From Clostridia bacterium (lineage in GTDB: Bacteria > Bacillota > Clostridia > Christensenellales > Borkfalkiaceae), in assembly GCA_900769545.1 (NCBI GenBank), contig CAAGGZ010000058.1:1-19069 (forward strand): a stretch of DNA of 19,069 nt. The letters are read 5' to 3'. The translations under genes were made by a program, and so were the position numbers. The notes under the pieces are model-generated. The model was not told where the DNA came from and did no database searches. It worked only from the letters and a program-made list of their open reading frames with translations. Position 1 is the first letter of the stretch, and the number at the start of each line of letters is the position of its first letter. This document shows, one piece after another, positions 6,749 to 14,342 of the stretch.

Positions 6749-6774
6749 TTTTGTCAGTTTTTCATTTGACAAAA
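6749..6774 (-). promoter_or_regulatory. Inverted pair of 0A boxes over the spo0A transcription start
   Basis: The minus strand reads TTTGTCAAA at 6773..6765, a perfect match to the B. subtilis 0A-box consensus TTTGTCRAA. A second, weaker copy, TTTGTCAGT, lies on the plus strand at 6750..6758. The 8-base arms TTTTGTCA (6749..6756) and TGACAAAA (6767..6774) are exact inverted repeats separated by 10 bases. They begin 2 bases downstream of the -10 element, covering the predicted start of transcription. That position suggests repression of spo0A by its own product. Confidence 0.6.
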
Positions 6775-6776
6775 CT

Positions 6777-6805
6777 ATTATACTACAAAAAAACAAGTTT
6801 GAAAA
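6777..6805 (-). promoter_or_regulatory. Probable proximal promoter of spo0A
   Basis: TATAAT at 6777..6782 is a perfect -10 element on the minus strand. At a 17-base spacing the -35 is TTTTCA (6800..6805), four of six matches to TTGACA. The weak -35 suggests dependence on an activator or a low basal rate. It gives a leader of about 48 bases to the spo0A ATG. Confidence 0.6.
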
Positions 6806-6862
6806 GCATTATTTTACAATATTGAAAAATATTTATTTAAAACTTTTTAACTTTTGTGCAAT

Positions 6863-6883
6863 ATTATAGAAAATTTTGTCGAA
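6863..6883 (-). promoter_or_regulatory. Possible distal spo0A promoter with a 0A box
   Basis: A second TATAAT (6863..6868, minus strand) has a perfect 0A box TTTGTCGAA (plus strand 6875..6883) six bases upstream, between the expected -10 and -35 positions. No good -35 hexamer is visible, as expected of a Spo0A-activated promoter. The region is very AT-rich, so the -10 could be fortuitous. Confidence 0.4.
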
Positions 6884-6888
6884 AATTG

Positions 6889-6925
6889 AAAAAAACGAGG
6901 CAACACTGCGTTTTGCAATGTTGCC
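6889..6925 (-). terminator. Intrinsic terminator of the ABC-F gene
   Basis: On the minus strand a stem of seven pairs (GGCAACA with TGTTGCC), one mismatch and three more pairs (TGC with GCA) closes a five-base loop, spanning 6925..6899. TCG and a run of seven Ts follow. It starts 10 bases after the ABC-F stop codon and separates that gene from the spo0A control region. Confidence 0.85.
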
Positions 6926-6934
6926 TTTTGACGT

Positions 6935-8512
6935 TTATGCGTGTGTTTCGTCGATATATTCGTCGTAAGTAACTTGTCTATCGTACGTTTTTGTTTCATT
7001 GAGCTCAATAATACGATTCGCAACCGTATTCATAAGTTCTTGGTCGTGCGAAGTGAGCAACATACAACCGCGATAATTGCTCAAACCGTTATTGAGAGCT
7101 GTAATAGACTCCAAGTCGAGGTGGTTCGTCGGCTCGTCAAAGATAAGGAAATTGCTCCCCTCCAACATCATTTTAGCCAACATACAACGCACTTTTTCAC
7201 CACCAGAAAGCACTTTTGCCTTTTTAAGAGCTTCTTCACCAGAAAACAACATTCTGCCAAGCCAACCGCGAAGATATTCTTCATAATGATCGGAAGAGAA
7301 CTGCGAAAGCCATTCGACAAGGTTTAAATCGCAATTTACAAAATACTCGTTATTATTCTGAGGGAAATAGGAAACGGAAATAGTTTTACCCCATTTCACC
7401 GTACCTGCATCAGGTTGCTCTTTACCCATAAGAATATCATAAAGCATTGTAAGCGTCGTGCTCTTATCGGAAACAATACCGATTTTTTCGCCTTTTTGAA
7501 CAGTGAAAGACAAATCTTTAAAATAGCCTTCCTTGGTAAGCCCTTCTACTATCAATATGTCGTTACCAATATCTTTTTCAAATTTAAAGTCGATATAAGG
7601 ATATTTACGAAGTGAAGGCTTGAAATCGTTGATTGTGAGTTTTTCCAATTCCTTTTTACGTGAAGTTGCCTGACGGGATTTAGATGCGTTTGCTGCAAAT
7701 CGAGCGATAAATTCCTGTAATTCTTTTGCTCTTTGCTCTGCTTTTTTATTCTGTTCCTTTTGCTGACGAGCCAATAACTGGCTAGTCTGGTACCAGAAAT
7801 CATAGTTACCGACGTACATATTGATTTTACCGAAATCGACGTCGCAAATGTTGGTACATACTTTATTAAGGAAGTGACGGTTATGGGATACGATAATAAT
7901 GGTATTTTCAAAATCCATCAAATAGTTTTCCAACCATCTAACCGTTTTAATGTCCAAGTTATTCGTAGGCTCGTCCAAGAGCAATACGTCGGGGTCACCA
8001 AATAACGCCTGCGCAAGCAAAACACGCACTTTTTGTTTTGCGTCCAAGTCACTCATTAAGACATAGTGTAATTCTTCGTGAATATCCAACGCATTTAAGA
8101 GCTGAGCCGCTTGGAATTCTGCGTCATAACCGTTCATTTCGGCAAATTCACTTTCAAGTTCCGCTGCTTTAACCCCATCTTCTTCGGAAAAATCGGGTTT
8201 TGCATATAAAGCGTCTTTTTCATCCATAACTTCAATCAAACGCTTGTAACCGAGCATAACCGTACGCAAAACAGTTTCATTGTCATACATATTTTGGTTT
8301 TGTTGTAAAACGGACATACGTTCGTTTTTATCAAGACTCACAAAACCCTTCTGCGGCTCGATTTCGCCCGATAATACTTTCAAGAAAGTAGATTTGCCTG
8401 CGCCGTTTGCGCCGATGATACCGTAACAGTTCCCCTTCGTGAACTTTAAATTAACGTCTTCGAATAATTTTTTACTGCCGTATTGCAGGGAAACGCCCGT
8501 AACTTGTAACAT
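6935..8512 (-). CDS. ykpA: ABC-F family ATPase, YkpA/YbiT type
   Basis: This 525-residue soluble protein has two ABC ATPase domains and no membrane segment, joined by a charged helical linker (about 245-295) of the kind ABC-F proteins insert toward the ribosomal P-site tRNA. The N-terminus (LFEDVNLKFTKGNCYGIIG) is very like B. subtilis YkpA. Domain 1 has Walker A GANGAGKS (34-41) and Walker B LLLDEPTNNLD, but its signature motif is MSDLD (153-157). Domain 2 has LSGGE (435-439) and Walker B LIFDEP, but the Walker A region around 348-355 reads SDKSTTLT. One composite ATP site is thus canonical and the other degenerate. The start ATG at 8512 follows GAGGTG at about 5 bases; an in-frame GTG at 8518 is rejected. 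It is a single-gene unit with its own promoter and terminator. Confidence 0.92.
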   Translation of the reverse strand: MLQVTGVSLQYGSKKLFEDVNLKFTKGNCYGIIGANGAGKSTFLKVLSGEIEPQKGFVSLDKNERMSVLQQNQNMYDNETVLRTVMLGYKRLIEVMDEKDALYAKPDFSEEDGVKAAELESEFAEMNGYDAEFQAAQLLNALDIHEELHYVLMSDLDAKQKVRVLLAQALFGDPDVLLLDEPTNNLDIKTVRWLENYLMDFENTIIIVSHNRHFLNKVCTNICDVDFGKINMYVGNYDFWYQTSQLLARQQKEQNKKAEQRAKELQEFIARFAANASKSRQATSRKKELEKLTINDFKPSLRKYPYIDFKFEKDIGNDILIVEGLTKEGYFKDLSFTVQKGEKIGIVSDKSTTLTMLYDILMGKEQPDAGTVKWGKTISVSYFPQNNNEYFVNCDLNLVEWLSQFSSDHYEEYLRGWLGRMLFSGEEALKKAKVLSGGEKVRCMLAKMMLEGSNFLIFDEPTNHLDLESITALNNGLSNYRGCMLLTSHDQELMNTVANRIIELNETKTYDRQVTYDEYIDETHA

Positions 8513-8544
8513 GAACACACCTCAAAAATTATATTTCGCAAATG

Positions 8545-8573
8545 ATTATACCATATTAAAACAATTTAAGCAA
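8545..8573 (-). promoter_or_regulatory. Promoter of the ABC-F gene
   Basis: TTGCTT (8568..8573), a 17-base spacer ending in TGG, and TATAAT (8545..8550) on the minus strand form a good vegetative promoter. The -10 element lies 32 bases upstream of the ATG at 8512. No attenuator-like structure was seen in the short leader. Confidence 0.75.
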
Positions 8574-8635
8574 TCGTTTCCACCTAAAATCCCTTTAATT
8601 TTAATACTAAAAAGAAATTTCCCAAAGTTTGCAAT

Positions 8636-8670
8636 AAAGAATCCCTTGAGAATTACTCAAGGGATTCTTT
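8636..8670 (-). terminator. Intrinsic terminator downstream of acpP
   Basis: A perfect 15-base-pair stem (8636..8650 with 8656..8670) closes a five-base loop just after the acpP stop at 8678. The outer arms are A3GA/TCT3, so the uridine run is short and interrupted on either strand. Termination is probable but may be leaky. Confidence 0.82.
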
Positions 8671-8677
8671 ACAATTC

Positions 8678-8905
8678 TTATTTCGTAAGTTTTTCAATTT
8701 CTGCTGCAACGTCAGCAACCGTGGAAAGACCGTCGATTTCTTCTTCAGGAATCATAATTCCGTATTCCATTTCAAGTTGACCGAGAAGTTCGGCAACCGT
8801 CAAGGAGTCTGCGCCCAAATCGTCAACGATTTTTGCATCAGGGGTTACTTTTTCAACAGGCAAATTAAGAGCCTCAGCAAGCATTTCTTGAATTTTTTCT
8901 AACAT
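8678..8905 (-). CDS. acpP: Acyl carrier protein
   Basis: This 75-residue acidic protein carries growing acyl chains for fatty acid synthesis on a phosphopantetheine arm. The attachment serine is S34 in LGADSL (30-35), the classic site. The four-helix pattern follows the family: MLEKIQEML at the start, VTPDAKIVDDLGADSL, then 'GIMIPEEEIDGLSTVADVAAEIEKL'. The residue after DSL is Thr rather than the usual Asp, a small variation. GGAGG precedes the ATG by 9 bases. It has its own strong promoter and terminator. It is not next to fab genes here, so assignment to primary metabolism rests on sequence alone. Confidence 0.95.
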   Translation of the reverse strand: MLEKIQEMLAEALNLPVEKVTPDAKIVDDLGADSLTVAELLGQLEMEYGIMIPEEEIDGLSTVADVAAEIEKLTK

Positions 8906-8950
8906 AATGATTATCCTCCGTAAATTAGAATTATTAAATTCTACTCAAAT

Positions 8951-8979
8951 ATTTTAACATATATGCTAAAAGATGTCAA
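8951..8979 (-). promoter_or_regulatory. Promoter of acpP
   Basis: On the minus strand TTGACA (8974..8979) is a perfect -35, followed by a 17-base spacer and TAAAAT (8951..8956). It starts 12 bases after the tex stop codon. No terminator hairpin was seen in between, so tex transcripts may also read through into acpP. Confidence 0.85.
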
Positions 8980-8990
8980 GTATTTCTTAC

Positions 8991-11162
8991 TTAGTTGTTT
9001 TTATTTTTCATTGTCAAGCCAATACGGTTCTTCTTCACGTCTACTTCTTTGATTCGTACTTGCACCACTTGCCCAACTTTTAAAACTTCAGAAGGATGCT
9101 TGATATATCTTTCCGTAATTTCCGAAATATGCACCAATCCGTCCTGATGTACGCCAATATCGATAAATGCACCAAAATCTACTACATTACGCACCGTACC
9201 TGTAATTTCCATACCGACTTTCAAATCCTCTATCCCCATAATATCTTTACGGAGCGTAGGCGCAGGCAAGCCCTCACGAATATCACGACCGGGCTTCATA
9301 AGCTCAGTTACAATATCTAAAAGCGTAGCTTTATCAAGTTCGGTTTCCGTTGCGACTTTGTCTTCGCCGTACGATTTAATTTTTTGTTTCAAATCAGCTA
9401 TTCTTCTTGCTCTTACGTCTTCCGTAGTATAAGCGAACAATGAAAGCAGTTTCTCTGCTTTTGCATACGATTCAGGGTGAACCGCTGTATTATCAAGAAT
9501 GTTTTCGCCACCGTCAATACGCAAGAAGCCTGCGCACTGCGTATACGCTTTTTCACCGAGTTTAGGAACTTTCAAGAGCTGTTTACGGGATTTAAACTTC
9601 CCATTGGCTTCACGGTACAAAACAATGTTTTTCGCCACCGTGGAATTTAAACCTGCAACGTATTTCAAAAGCGATACGCTCGCCGTGTTCAAATCAACGC
9701 CAACGCTGTTTACGCAATCTTCCAAAACGCCCGAAAGCGCGCTATCCAAACGTTTTTCATTCATATCGTGCTGATACTGACCAACACCGATGGACTTCGG
9801 ATCGATTTTAATAAGTTCCGCCAAAGGATCTTGCAATCTTCTTGCAATCGATACCGCGCTTCTTGCCGTAACGTCGTAATCGGGGAATTCCTCTGCGCCG
9901 AGCGCGCTTGCCGAATATACGGAAGCACCAGCTTCGTTTACGATAACGTAACCGACTTCTCTGCCTGTTTCCGCTTTGATTTCTTTGATGAGCTCCGCAA
10001 TAAAGATTTCACTTTCTTTACTTGCCGTACCGTTACCGCAAGAAATAACCTCTACCGCATACTTTTCAATAAGCTTTTTAAGTACAACCTTAGCTTCTTC
10101 CGTCTTATTTTGAGGCGGCGTCGGAAATACGACCGTTTTATCAAGCACTTTGCCCGTACCGTCTACAACACAAATTTTACAGCCTGTACGGAATGCAGGA
10201 TCCCAGCCCATCGTAATTTTATCTTTAATGGGAGGTTGCATCAACAAAGGCTTCAAGTTTAACTCAAACATTTTGATTGCCTGCTCGCTGGCATCGTCAA
10301 AAAGCTGTGCGCGAACTTCACGTTCAACGGAAGGTGCAATCAATCTGTCGTATCCATCCTCAGCGGCTTCTTTAACGATTTTAGAACTCTCTCCACCGTC
10401 TTTCAAGAAGCTTGCCGCCGTAATACGTTTTGCAAATTCGACATCCACAACAATGGATACTTTCAAAAACTCTTCCTTTTCGCCACGATTGAGCGCCAAT
10501 ATACGGTGGCTCTTGATTTCGCTGACAGGCTCCTGATAATCTGCATACATACCATACGTTTTCGCCTCGTCTGCTTCCTCTTTGCCTTTTGCGTACGAAG
10601 AAACGATTTCCCCGTGTTTTACGAAGAAATTACGAAGTTTTTTACGGGTAGCCGCATCATCGGAAATGATTTCCGCAATAATGTCTCTCGCTCCAGCGAT
10701 GGCCTCATCCACGGTTTTCACTTCTTCTGTAATATATTTTTCCGCTTCTGCTTTTACGTCTAAAGCCTTATCTTGCGCCAAAATAGCATCCGCAAGCGGT
10801 TGCAAACCTTTTGCGATTGCAACGGACGCACGCGTTTTTCTCTTCTGCTTATAAGGACGGTAAATGTCTTCTACTTCCGTCAACGTCACAGCTTTTTCCA
10901 AAGCTAAACGAATTTCATCTGTCATTTTACCTTGCTCGGTAATAGAATTGCTCACTTCTTCCTTACGCTTTTCAAGGTTACGAAGATAGGTGAGTCTATC
11001 AAAGAGCTCACGTAAAACTTGGTCATCGCAACTGCCCGTCATTTCTTTACGGTAACGAGCGATAAACGGAATGGTATTGCCCTCGTCAATCAAGTCAACG
11101 ATATTATGGGCATGGGTGGGAGTTAAGTTAAATTCTTCGGTAATCGTTTGTAAAATATCCAT
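8991..11162 (-). CDS. tex: Tex family RNA-binding transcription accessory protein
   Basis: This 723-residue protein has the complete Tex architecture. An N-terminal helical region (ITEEFNLTPTHAHNIVDL, with IPFIARYRKEMTG) is followed by a YqgF/RNase H-like domain beginning GWDPAFRTG at 319-327, helix-hairpin-helix segments at about 495-555, and an S1 RNA-binding domain at about 648-718 (GTVRNVVDFGAFIDIGVHQDGLVHIS). Tex proteins bind nucleic acids and associate with transcription and ribosomes; homologues include eukaryotic Spt6. The ATG at 11162 follows AAGGT at 6 bases, 15 bases after the AlkD-like gene, so tex is probably the last gene of the long operon. Confidence 0.96.
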   Translation of the reverse strand: MDILQTITEEFNLTPTHAHNIVDLIDEGNTIPFIARYRKEMTGSCDDQVLRELFDRLTYLRNLEKRKEEVSNSITEQGKMTDEIRLALEKAVTLTEVEDIYRPYKQKRKTRASVAIAKGLQPLADAILAQDKALDVKAEAEKYITEEVKTVDEAIAGARDIIAEIISDDAATRKKLRNFFVKHGEIVSSYAKGKEEADEAKTYGMYADYQEPVSEIKSHRILALNRGEKEEFLKVSIVVDVEFAKRITAASFLKDGGESSKIVKEAAEDGYDRLIAPSVEREVRAQLFDDASEQAIKMFELNLKPLLMQPPIKDKITMGWDPAFRTGCKICVVDGTGKVLDKTVVFPTPPQNKTEEAKVVLKKLIEKYAVEVISCGNGTASKESEIFIAELIKEIKAETGREVGYVIVNEAGASVYSASALGAEEFPDYDVTARSAVSIARRLQDPLAELIKIDPKSIGVGQYQHDMNEKRLDSALSGVLEDCVNSVGVDLNTASVSLLKYVAGLNSTVAKNIVLYREANGKFKSRKQLLKVPKLGEKAYTQCAGFLRIDGGENILDNTAVHPESYAKAEKLLSLFAYTTEDVRARRIADLKQKIKSYGEDKVATETELDKATLLDIVTELMKPGRDIREGLPAPTLRKDIMGIEDLKVGMEITGTVRNVVDFGAFIDIGVHQDGLVHISEITERYIKHPSEVLKVGQVVQVRIKEVDVKKNRIGLTMKNKNN

Positions 11163-11177
11163 AATTATACCTTATAT

Positions 11178-11852
11178 TTATTTGTTTTTTATTTTTAAGG
11201 AACGTAAAAATTCCTTTTGTTCGTTTGTCAAGCGATAGCTCTCTATCGCCTTTTGAATGGCTTTATTGTGCGTTTTTTGCTCCATGATACGAGCGTTTAA
11301 CAGCCTTAAGCCATAATCATATTGTTTTATTAAAATTTCCGCCGTTAACCAAGCAACAGCCATATGTATATAATACTTGGATGTATCGGCTTGCCGAATG
11401 TATCGCTCAATAATCGGTAAATATTTTTCTTCTACGTAATAGGATAAAAGACTCACCAAAACATATCTTTGATAGTATTCGCCGCCCTTTTGAAAAAGAC
11501 AGTCTAAAATATTTAAAAATTCTTCTTTATGATTCTTTATGCAATCAGCTTTAAAGCAATCGCAATGCGCCCAATTATCCATTAAAAAAACAGCATAATC
11601 GACGTGTTGAATAAATTTTTCATAAGGAAGTTTTGAAATTAACGTGAGCTTTATAAAAACCGTTTCATAGTATTCATCGGGAAACGCGCAAATTTCCTGC
11701 CAATCCTTTGCGTACATTTTTGCAATCTTACGCATAGTCGGCGTTGTTACCCCTAAAATGGAATAATTGGTAGCAATCAAACGGCGTTGGAACGCCGCAA
11801 AAGAATCGCTGCTATTCTCCTTCAAAATATCAGTTAACTCTAAATACGTCAT
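11178..11852 (-). CDS. AlkD-like DNA alkylation repair protein (HEAT-repeat glycosylase)
   Basis: This 224-residue helical protein belongs to the AlkD family, which removes N3- and N7-alkylated purines without flipping the base. Key positions can be placed: the segment NWAHCD contains W94 and D98, which line up with W109 and D113 of Bacillus cereus AlkD, and R129 and W168 fit its R148 and W187 with consistent offsets. An active glycosylase is therefore plausible. The ATG at 11852 lies inside the end of the preceding glycosylase gene (23-base overlap) and is preceded by GGAGGAGAG. A longer open frame to 11996 is only the overlapped region and has no supporting homology. tex follows after 15 bases. 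Alignment to AlkD is from memory, so residue matches are inferred. Confidence 0.88.
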   Translation of the reverse strand: MTYLELTDILKENSSDSFAAFQRRLIATNYSILGVTTPTMRKIAKMYAKDWQEICAFPDEYYETVFIKLTLISKLPYEKFIQHVDYAVFLMDNWAHCDCFKADCIKNHKEEFLNILDCLFQKGGEYYQRYVLVSLLSYYVEEKYLPIIERYIRQADTSKYYIHMAVAWLTAEILIKQYDYGLRLLNARIMEQKTHNKAIQKAIESYRLTNEQKEFLRSLKIKNK

Positions 11853-12315
11853 CAAGCGCTCTCCTCCAACGTTCTTCAGAGAATCTCGGATTGGCGGGAC
11901 TTGTAGAAGGCAATTTCTCGTAAGGAATTTCAATATCTGCATAATGTTTTTCGAAAAGCTCGAACGCAAGCGTGCCGTTGAGAATAATTTTCTCAATCTT
12001 TGCTACGTTTAAAACTTCGTATAGGTTGGCAATCTCTTCGTTTTTAACGGACGAATCTGCCGAACCTTCGATATTGCAAGCCATAACCATATCCCAAAGC
12101 GCAATTTGATTTCGGTATAGAAATTCTTTTTTATCCTCTGTTTTTTCGGGGATTTGTTCTTCAAAATAGCCGCATAACGTTTTCCAAAACCGATTTTGCT
12201 TATTCCCATAATAAAAGTCGATTTGTCTACTTTTGACCGATGGAAAGCTGCCTAAAATCAAAATTTTACTATATTCGTTGAAAACGGGAGCAAATCCTAT
12301 CTTTTTTTCTTCCAT
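11830..12315 (-). CDS. DNA-deoxyinosine (hypoxanthine-DNA) glycosylase, UDG superfamily
   Basis: This 161-residue protein carries motifs of the family 6 uracil-DNA-glycosylase-like enzymes that excise hypoxanthine from deaminated adenine. It has ILILGSFPSVKSRQIDFYYGNKQNRFW with GSFPS at 22-26 and NRFW at 41-44, LWDMV, and the C-terminal STSPAN at 137-142. The ATG at 12315 follows the M16 peptidase stop after one base (TAATATG), and no ribosome site is apparent. Translation probably reinitiates from the upstream gene. An in-frame TTG at 12348 is possible but adds residues that do not look conserved. The 3' end overlaps the AlkD-like gene by 23 bases, so two base-excision glycosylases are translationally linked. 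Confidence 0.88.
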   Translation of the reverse strand: MEEKKIGFAPVFNEYSKILILGSFPSVKSRQIDFYYGNKQNRFWKTLCGYFEEQIPEKTEDKKEFLYRNQIALWDMVMACNIEGSADSSVKNEEIANLYEVLNVAKIEKIILNGTLAFELFEKHYADIEIPYEKLPSTSPANPRFSEERWRRALDDVFRVN

Positions 12316-12316
12316 A

Positions 12317-13555
12317 TTAGAATGAGAAGGGTGTATCGGTATTGCCAACTAAAGCAACCGCTTTAGTTTCATCATTGAGCATAACTCTCAAAGCATCCTG
12401 CGCTTTTTTATAGGTCATAGCGTTAATGCGGTTCAGTTTCTCTTCAAAATCAAAAATTTTATTAAAATACAGCATATGTCTGCCATATAAAAGCATTTGT
12501 GAATTACTGCTTTCATTACTGAAAAACATACCAGCCTTCATCTGTTCGCGACTGCGTAAGAATTCGTCTTCCGTAATCCCTTTTTCTTTCATAGTTTTGA
12601 TAACTTCCGTGATTGCATCATAGGCTTCGGTAGCATTGGTAGGGTTTACACCTGCATAAATATTGAGCGAAGCGCATTCGGGAAACGCCGATAAATAGGA
12701 ATAAACCGAATAGGCAAGCCCTCTCTTTTCACGCACTTCTTGGAAAAGTCTCGCGCTCATTGAGCCACCCAAAATACCGTTAATAGCATTGACATAATCC
12801 TCTCTTTCATCGCCGCGAGGAACGGACGGATATGCAATCGCAATATGCATTTGCTCGATAGGTTTACGCTTTACCAAACTTTGATGCGTCAAAATCACAT
12901 TGGGTTTACGAGCTTCAAACGCACCTTTCTCCAATGTGCCGAAATATGTCTGCACGAGAGTTTCCGCAGTTTTCATATCAATACCGCCAGCAAAGGAAAT
13001 GACGATATTTTCAGGACAATAGCGAGCATTTTTATAACGTTTAACGTCTTCCAACGTAAAACCTTTTACATTGCTTGCAGGACCTAAAATATTTCGTCCG
13101 TAATTTTCTTTTCCGTAAAATGCCGAAGCAAGCAAGTCTAAACACAAATCCTCGGGCGTATCCTCATTCATAGAAATTTCTTCGCAAATAACACCCTTTT
13201 CTCGCTCCATTTCGTCTTCGGGATAGGTTGCGTTCAAGAATAAATCCGAAAGAAGCTCGAAACAAGCCTCTGTATGGTCGGATGTGCATTTGGAGTAATA
13301 GCAAGTCAAGTCCTTGCCGGTAAAAGCGTTTACCTGCGCGCCAAGTCTGTCGAAAGCGTCTGAAATTTCAAAGGCATTACGCTTTTGTGTGCCTTTAAAT
13401 TGCATATGTTCGATAAAATGCGAAATACCGTCCTCTGCGTCCGTTTCAGCGCTTGCGCCAGTGCCTACTAAAATCCCCATAGTGACAGACATCAATCCTT
13501 GCATTTGTTTTACAACAAGTCGAAGTCCGTTTTCATATCTTTTTTCGTGTACCAT
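12317..13555 (-). CDS. M16 family zinc peptidase, YmxG/MlpA-like
   Basis: This 412-residue protein resembles processing-peptidase-type M16B enzymes. The inverted zinc motif HFIEH is at 46-50, and the downstream glutamate is in CEEISMNED at about 125-126. The C-terminal half contains 'ARLFQEVREKRGLAYSVYSY', the usual Arg/Tyr motif that helps form the active site. Catalytic residues are thus intact. No signal peptide is visible. It follows a YlxY-like deacetylase, the same order as ylxY-mlpA in B. subtilis, which supports orthology. The ATG at 13555 is favoured because AAGG lies 6 bases before it. An ATG at 13561 overlaps the preceding stop codon and is the alternative. The substrate is unknown. 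Confidence 0.92.
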   Translation of the reverse strand: MVHEKRYENGLRLVVKQMQGLMSVTMGILVGTGASAETDAEDGISHFIEHMQFKGTQKRNAFEISDAFDRLGAQVNAFTGKDLTCYYSKCTSDHTEACFELLSDLFLNATYPEDEMEREKGVICEEISMNEDTPEDLCLDLLASAFYGKENYGRNILGPASNVKGFTLEDVKRYKNARYCPENIVISFAGGIDMKTAETLVQTYFGTLEKGAFEARKPNVILTHQSLVKRKPIEQMHIAIAYPSVPRGDEREDYVNAINGILGGSMSARLFQEVREKRGLAYSVYSYLSAFPECASLNIYAGVNPTNATEAYDAITEVIKTMKEKGITEDEFLRSREQMKAGMFFSNESSNSQMLLYGRHMLYFNKIFDFEEKLNRINAMTYKKAQDALRVMLNDETKAVALVGNTDTPFSF

Positions 13556-13557
13556 AA

Positions 13558-14292
13558 TCATCCTTCTTTTTGTAAATGCTCTGAAACGGTAACAACGTTC
13601 AAAGCCTTTTCTCTATAATAATTTAAAATATCATTTAATGCGTCAGCTGTCGCTTGCATGGGATGCATTAAAACAAAATCACCGCCGCTAACGTTTTTTG
13701 TTGCTCGTTGATAAATAATTGCCGCATTTTTATCTCGCCAATCGATTGTATCTTTTGACCATAAAATCGTTTTCATTTGCAACTGCTTACAAGCCTCTAA
13801 CGTATTTTGCCCATAAGCCCCCGAAGGTGGAGCAAATAACGTCGGTTTTATACCGATAGCGAGCTCGATAAATCGATTACAATCAGATATTTCTTTAAGA
13901 TTTTCCTTGACATTCAATGTATCGTGGTCTTTATGGAAATATCCGTGATTGCCAATTTCATGTCCGTCAGCATATATCGCGCGCAAGCACTCGACATTAT
14001 CGTCCGCCCAACAACCGCCAATAAAAAACGTGGCTTTTGCTTCGTGTTTTTTCAGTGTTTGCAGAATTTCATAAACTTCTTCCGTTCCCCAATATACGTT
14101 GAACATTAAAGAAACGCAGTTAGAGTTCTTAGAAGCCGAACGATACAATTCCGCTTTTTCGCCTTCTGTTTCAATGCTCTTTTCTATGGGAGCAAAACAA
14201 AGCGCTCCGATAGAAAGAATTAAAAAGCCTAAAGTCAGATTGGTGAGTATATTCAATAAAACTATTTTCTTGGAAAAACCACGTCTTTTCAA
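13558..14292 (-). CDS. YlxY-like polysaccharide deacetylase homologue with degenerate NodB motifs
   Basis: A 244-residue protein with one N-terminal membrane segment (about 10-34), placing a NodB domain outside the cell. Only part of the catalytic set survives. The metal ligands H116 and H120 are present in GHEIGNHGYFH, and H210 in LMH. But motif 1 (TFDD in active enzymes) reads FNVY at 64-67, and motif 3 (RPPY) reads APPS at 154-157. Loss of the catalytic base and arginine suggests weak or absent deacetylation, or a different chemistry. The start is TTG at 14292, supported by GAGGTG 5 bases upstream and no in-frame ATG nearby. It overlaps or abuts the M16 gene. In B. subtilis the ylxY-mlpA pair occupies the same arrangement. 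Confidence 0.86.
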   Translation of the reverse strand: MKRRGFSKKIVLLNILTNLTLGFLILSIGALCFAPIEKSIETEGEKAELYRSASKNSNCVSLMFNVYWGTEEVYEILQTLKKHEAKATFFIGGCWADDNVECLRAIYADGHEIGNHGYFHKDHDTLNVKENLKEISDCNRFIELAIGIKPTLFAPPSGAYGQNTLEACKQLQMKTILWSKDTIDWRDKNAAIIYQRATKNVSGGDFVLMHPMQATADALNDILNYYREKALNVVTVSEHLQKEG

Positions 14293-14300
14293 AGTATCAC

Positions 14301-14342
14301 CTCAAAAAAAGATTTCGTAATATCCTATTTTCTTTTTTTGAG
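14301..14342 (-). repeat. Inverted repeat between mutS2 and the deacetylase gene, masks the ribosome site
   Basis: Two exact 12-base arms (14301..14312 and 14331..14342) flank an 18-base loop. Each arm is a run of seven A or T bounded by CTC/GAG and GA/TC. In the minus-strand transcript the distal arm ends in GAG, which is part of the GAGGTG ribosome site of the TTG-start deacetylase gene. Folding would therefore hide that site. It could also act as a weak transcription pause. AT-rich stems are weak, so function is uncertain. Confidence 0.4.

Noticed and set aside
8513..8677. Possible riboswitch or attenuator upstream of the ABC-F gene, as with some antibiotic-resistance ABC-F genes.
   Set aside because: The leader from the mapped promoter is only about 25 bases, and the only hairpin in the gap belongs to acpP termination.
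9768..10262. A 164-codon plus-strand open frame opposite tex.
   Set aside because: It lies wholly inside tex on the other strand, shows no family motifs, and tex is complete and conserved.
11853..11996. N-terminal extension of the AlkD-like protein.
   Set aside because: The extra 48 codons overlap the glycosylase gene in another frame, and the ATG at 11852 has an excellent GGAGGAGAG ribosome site and matches the family length.
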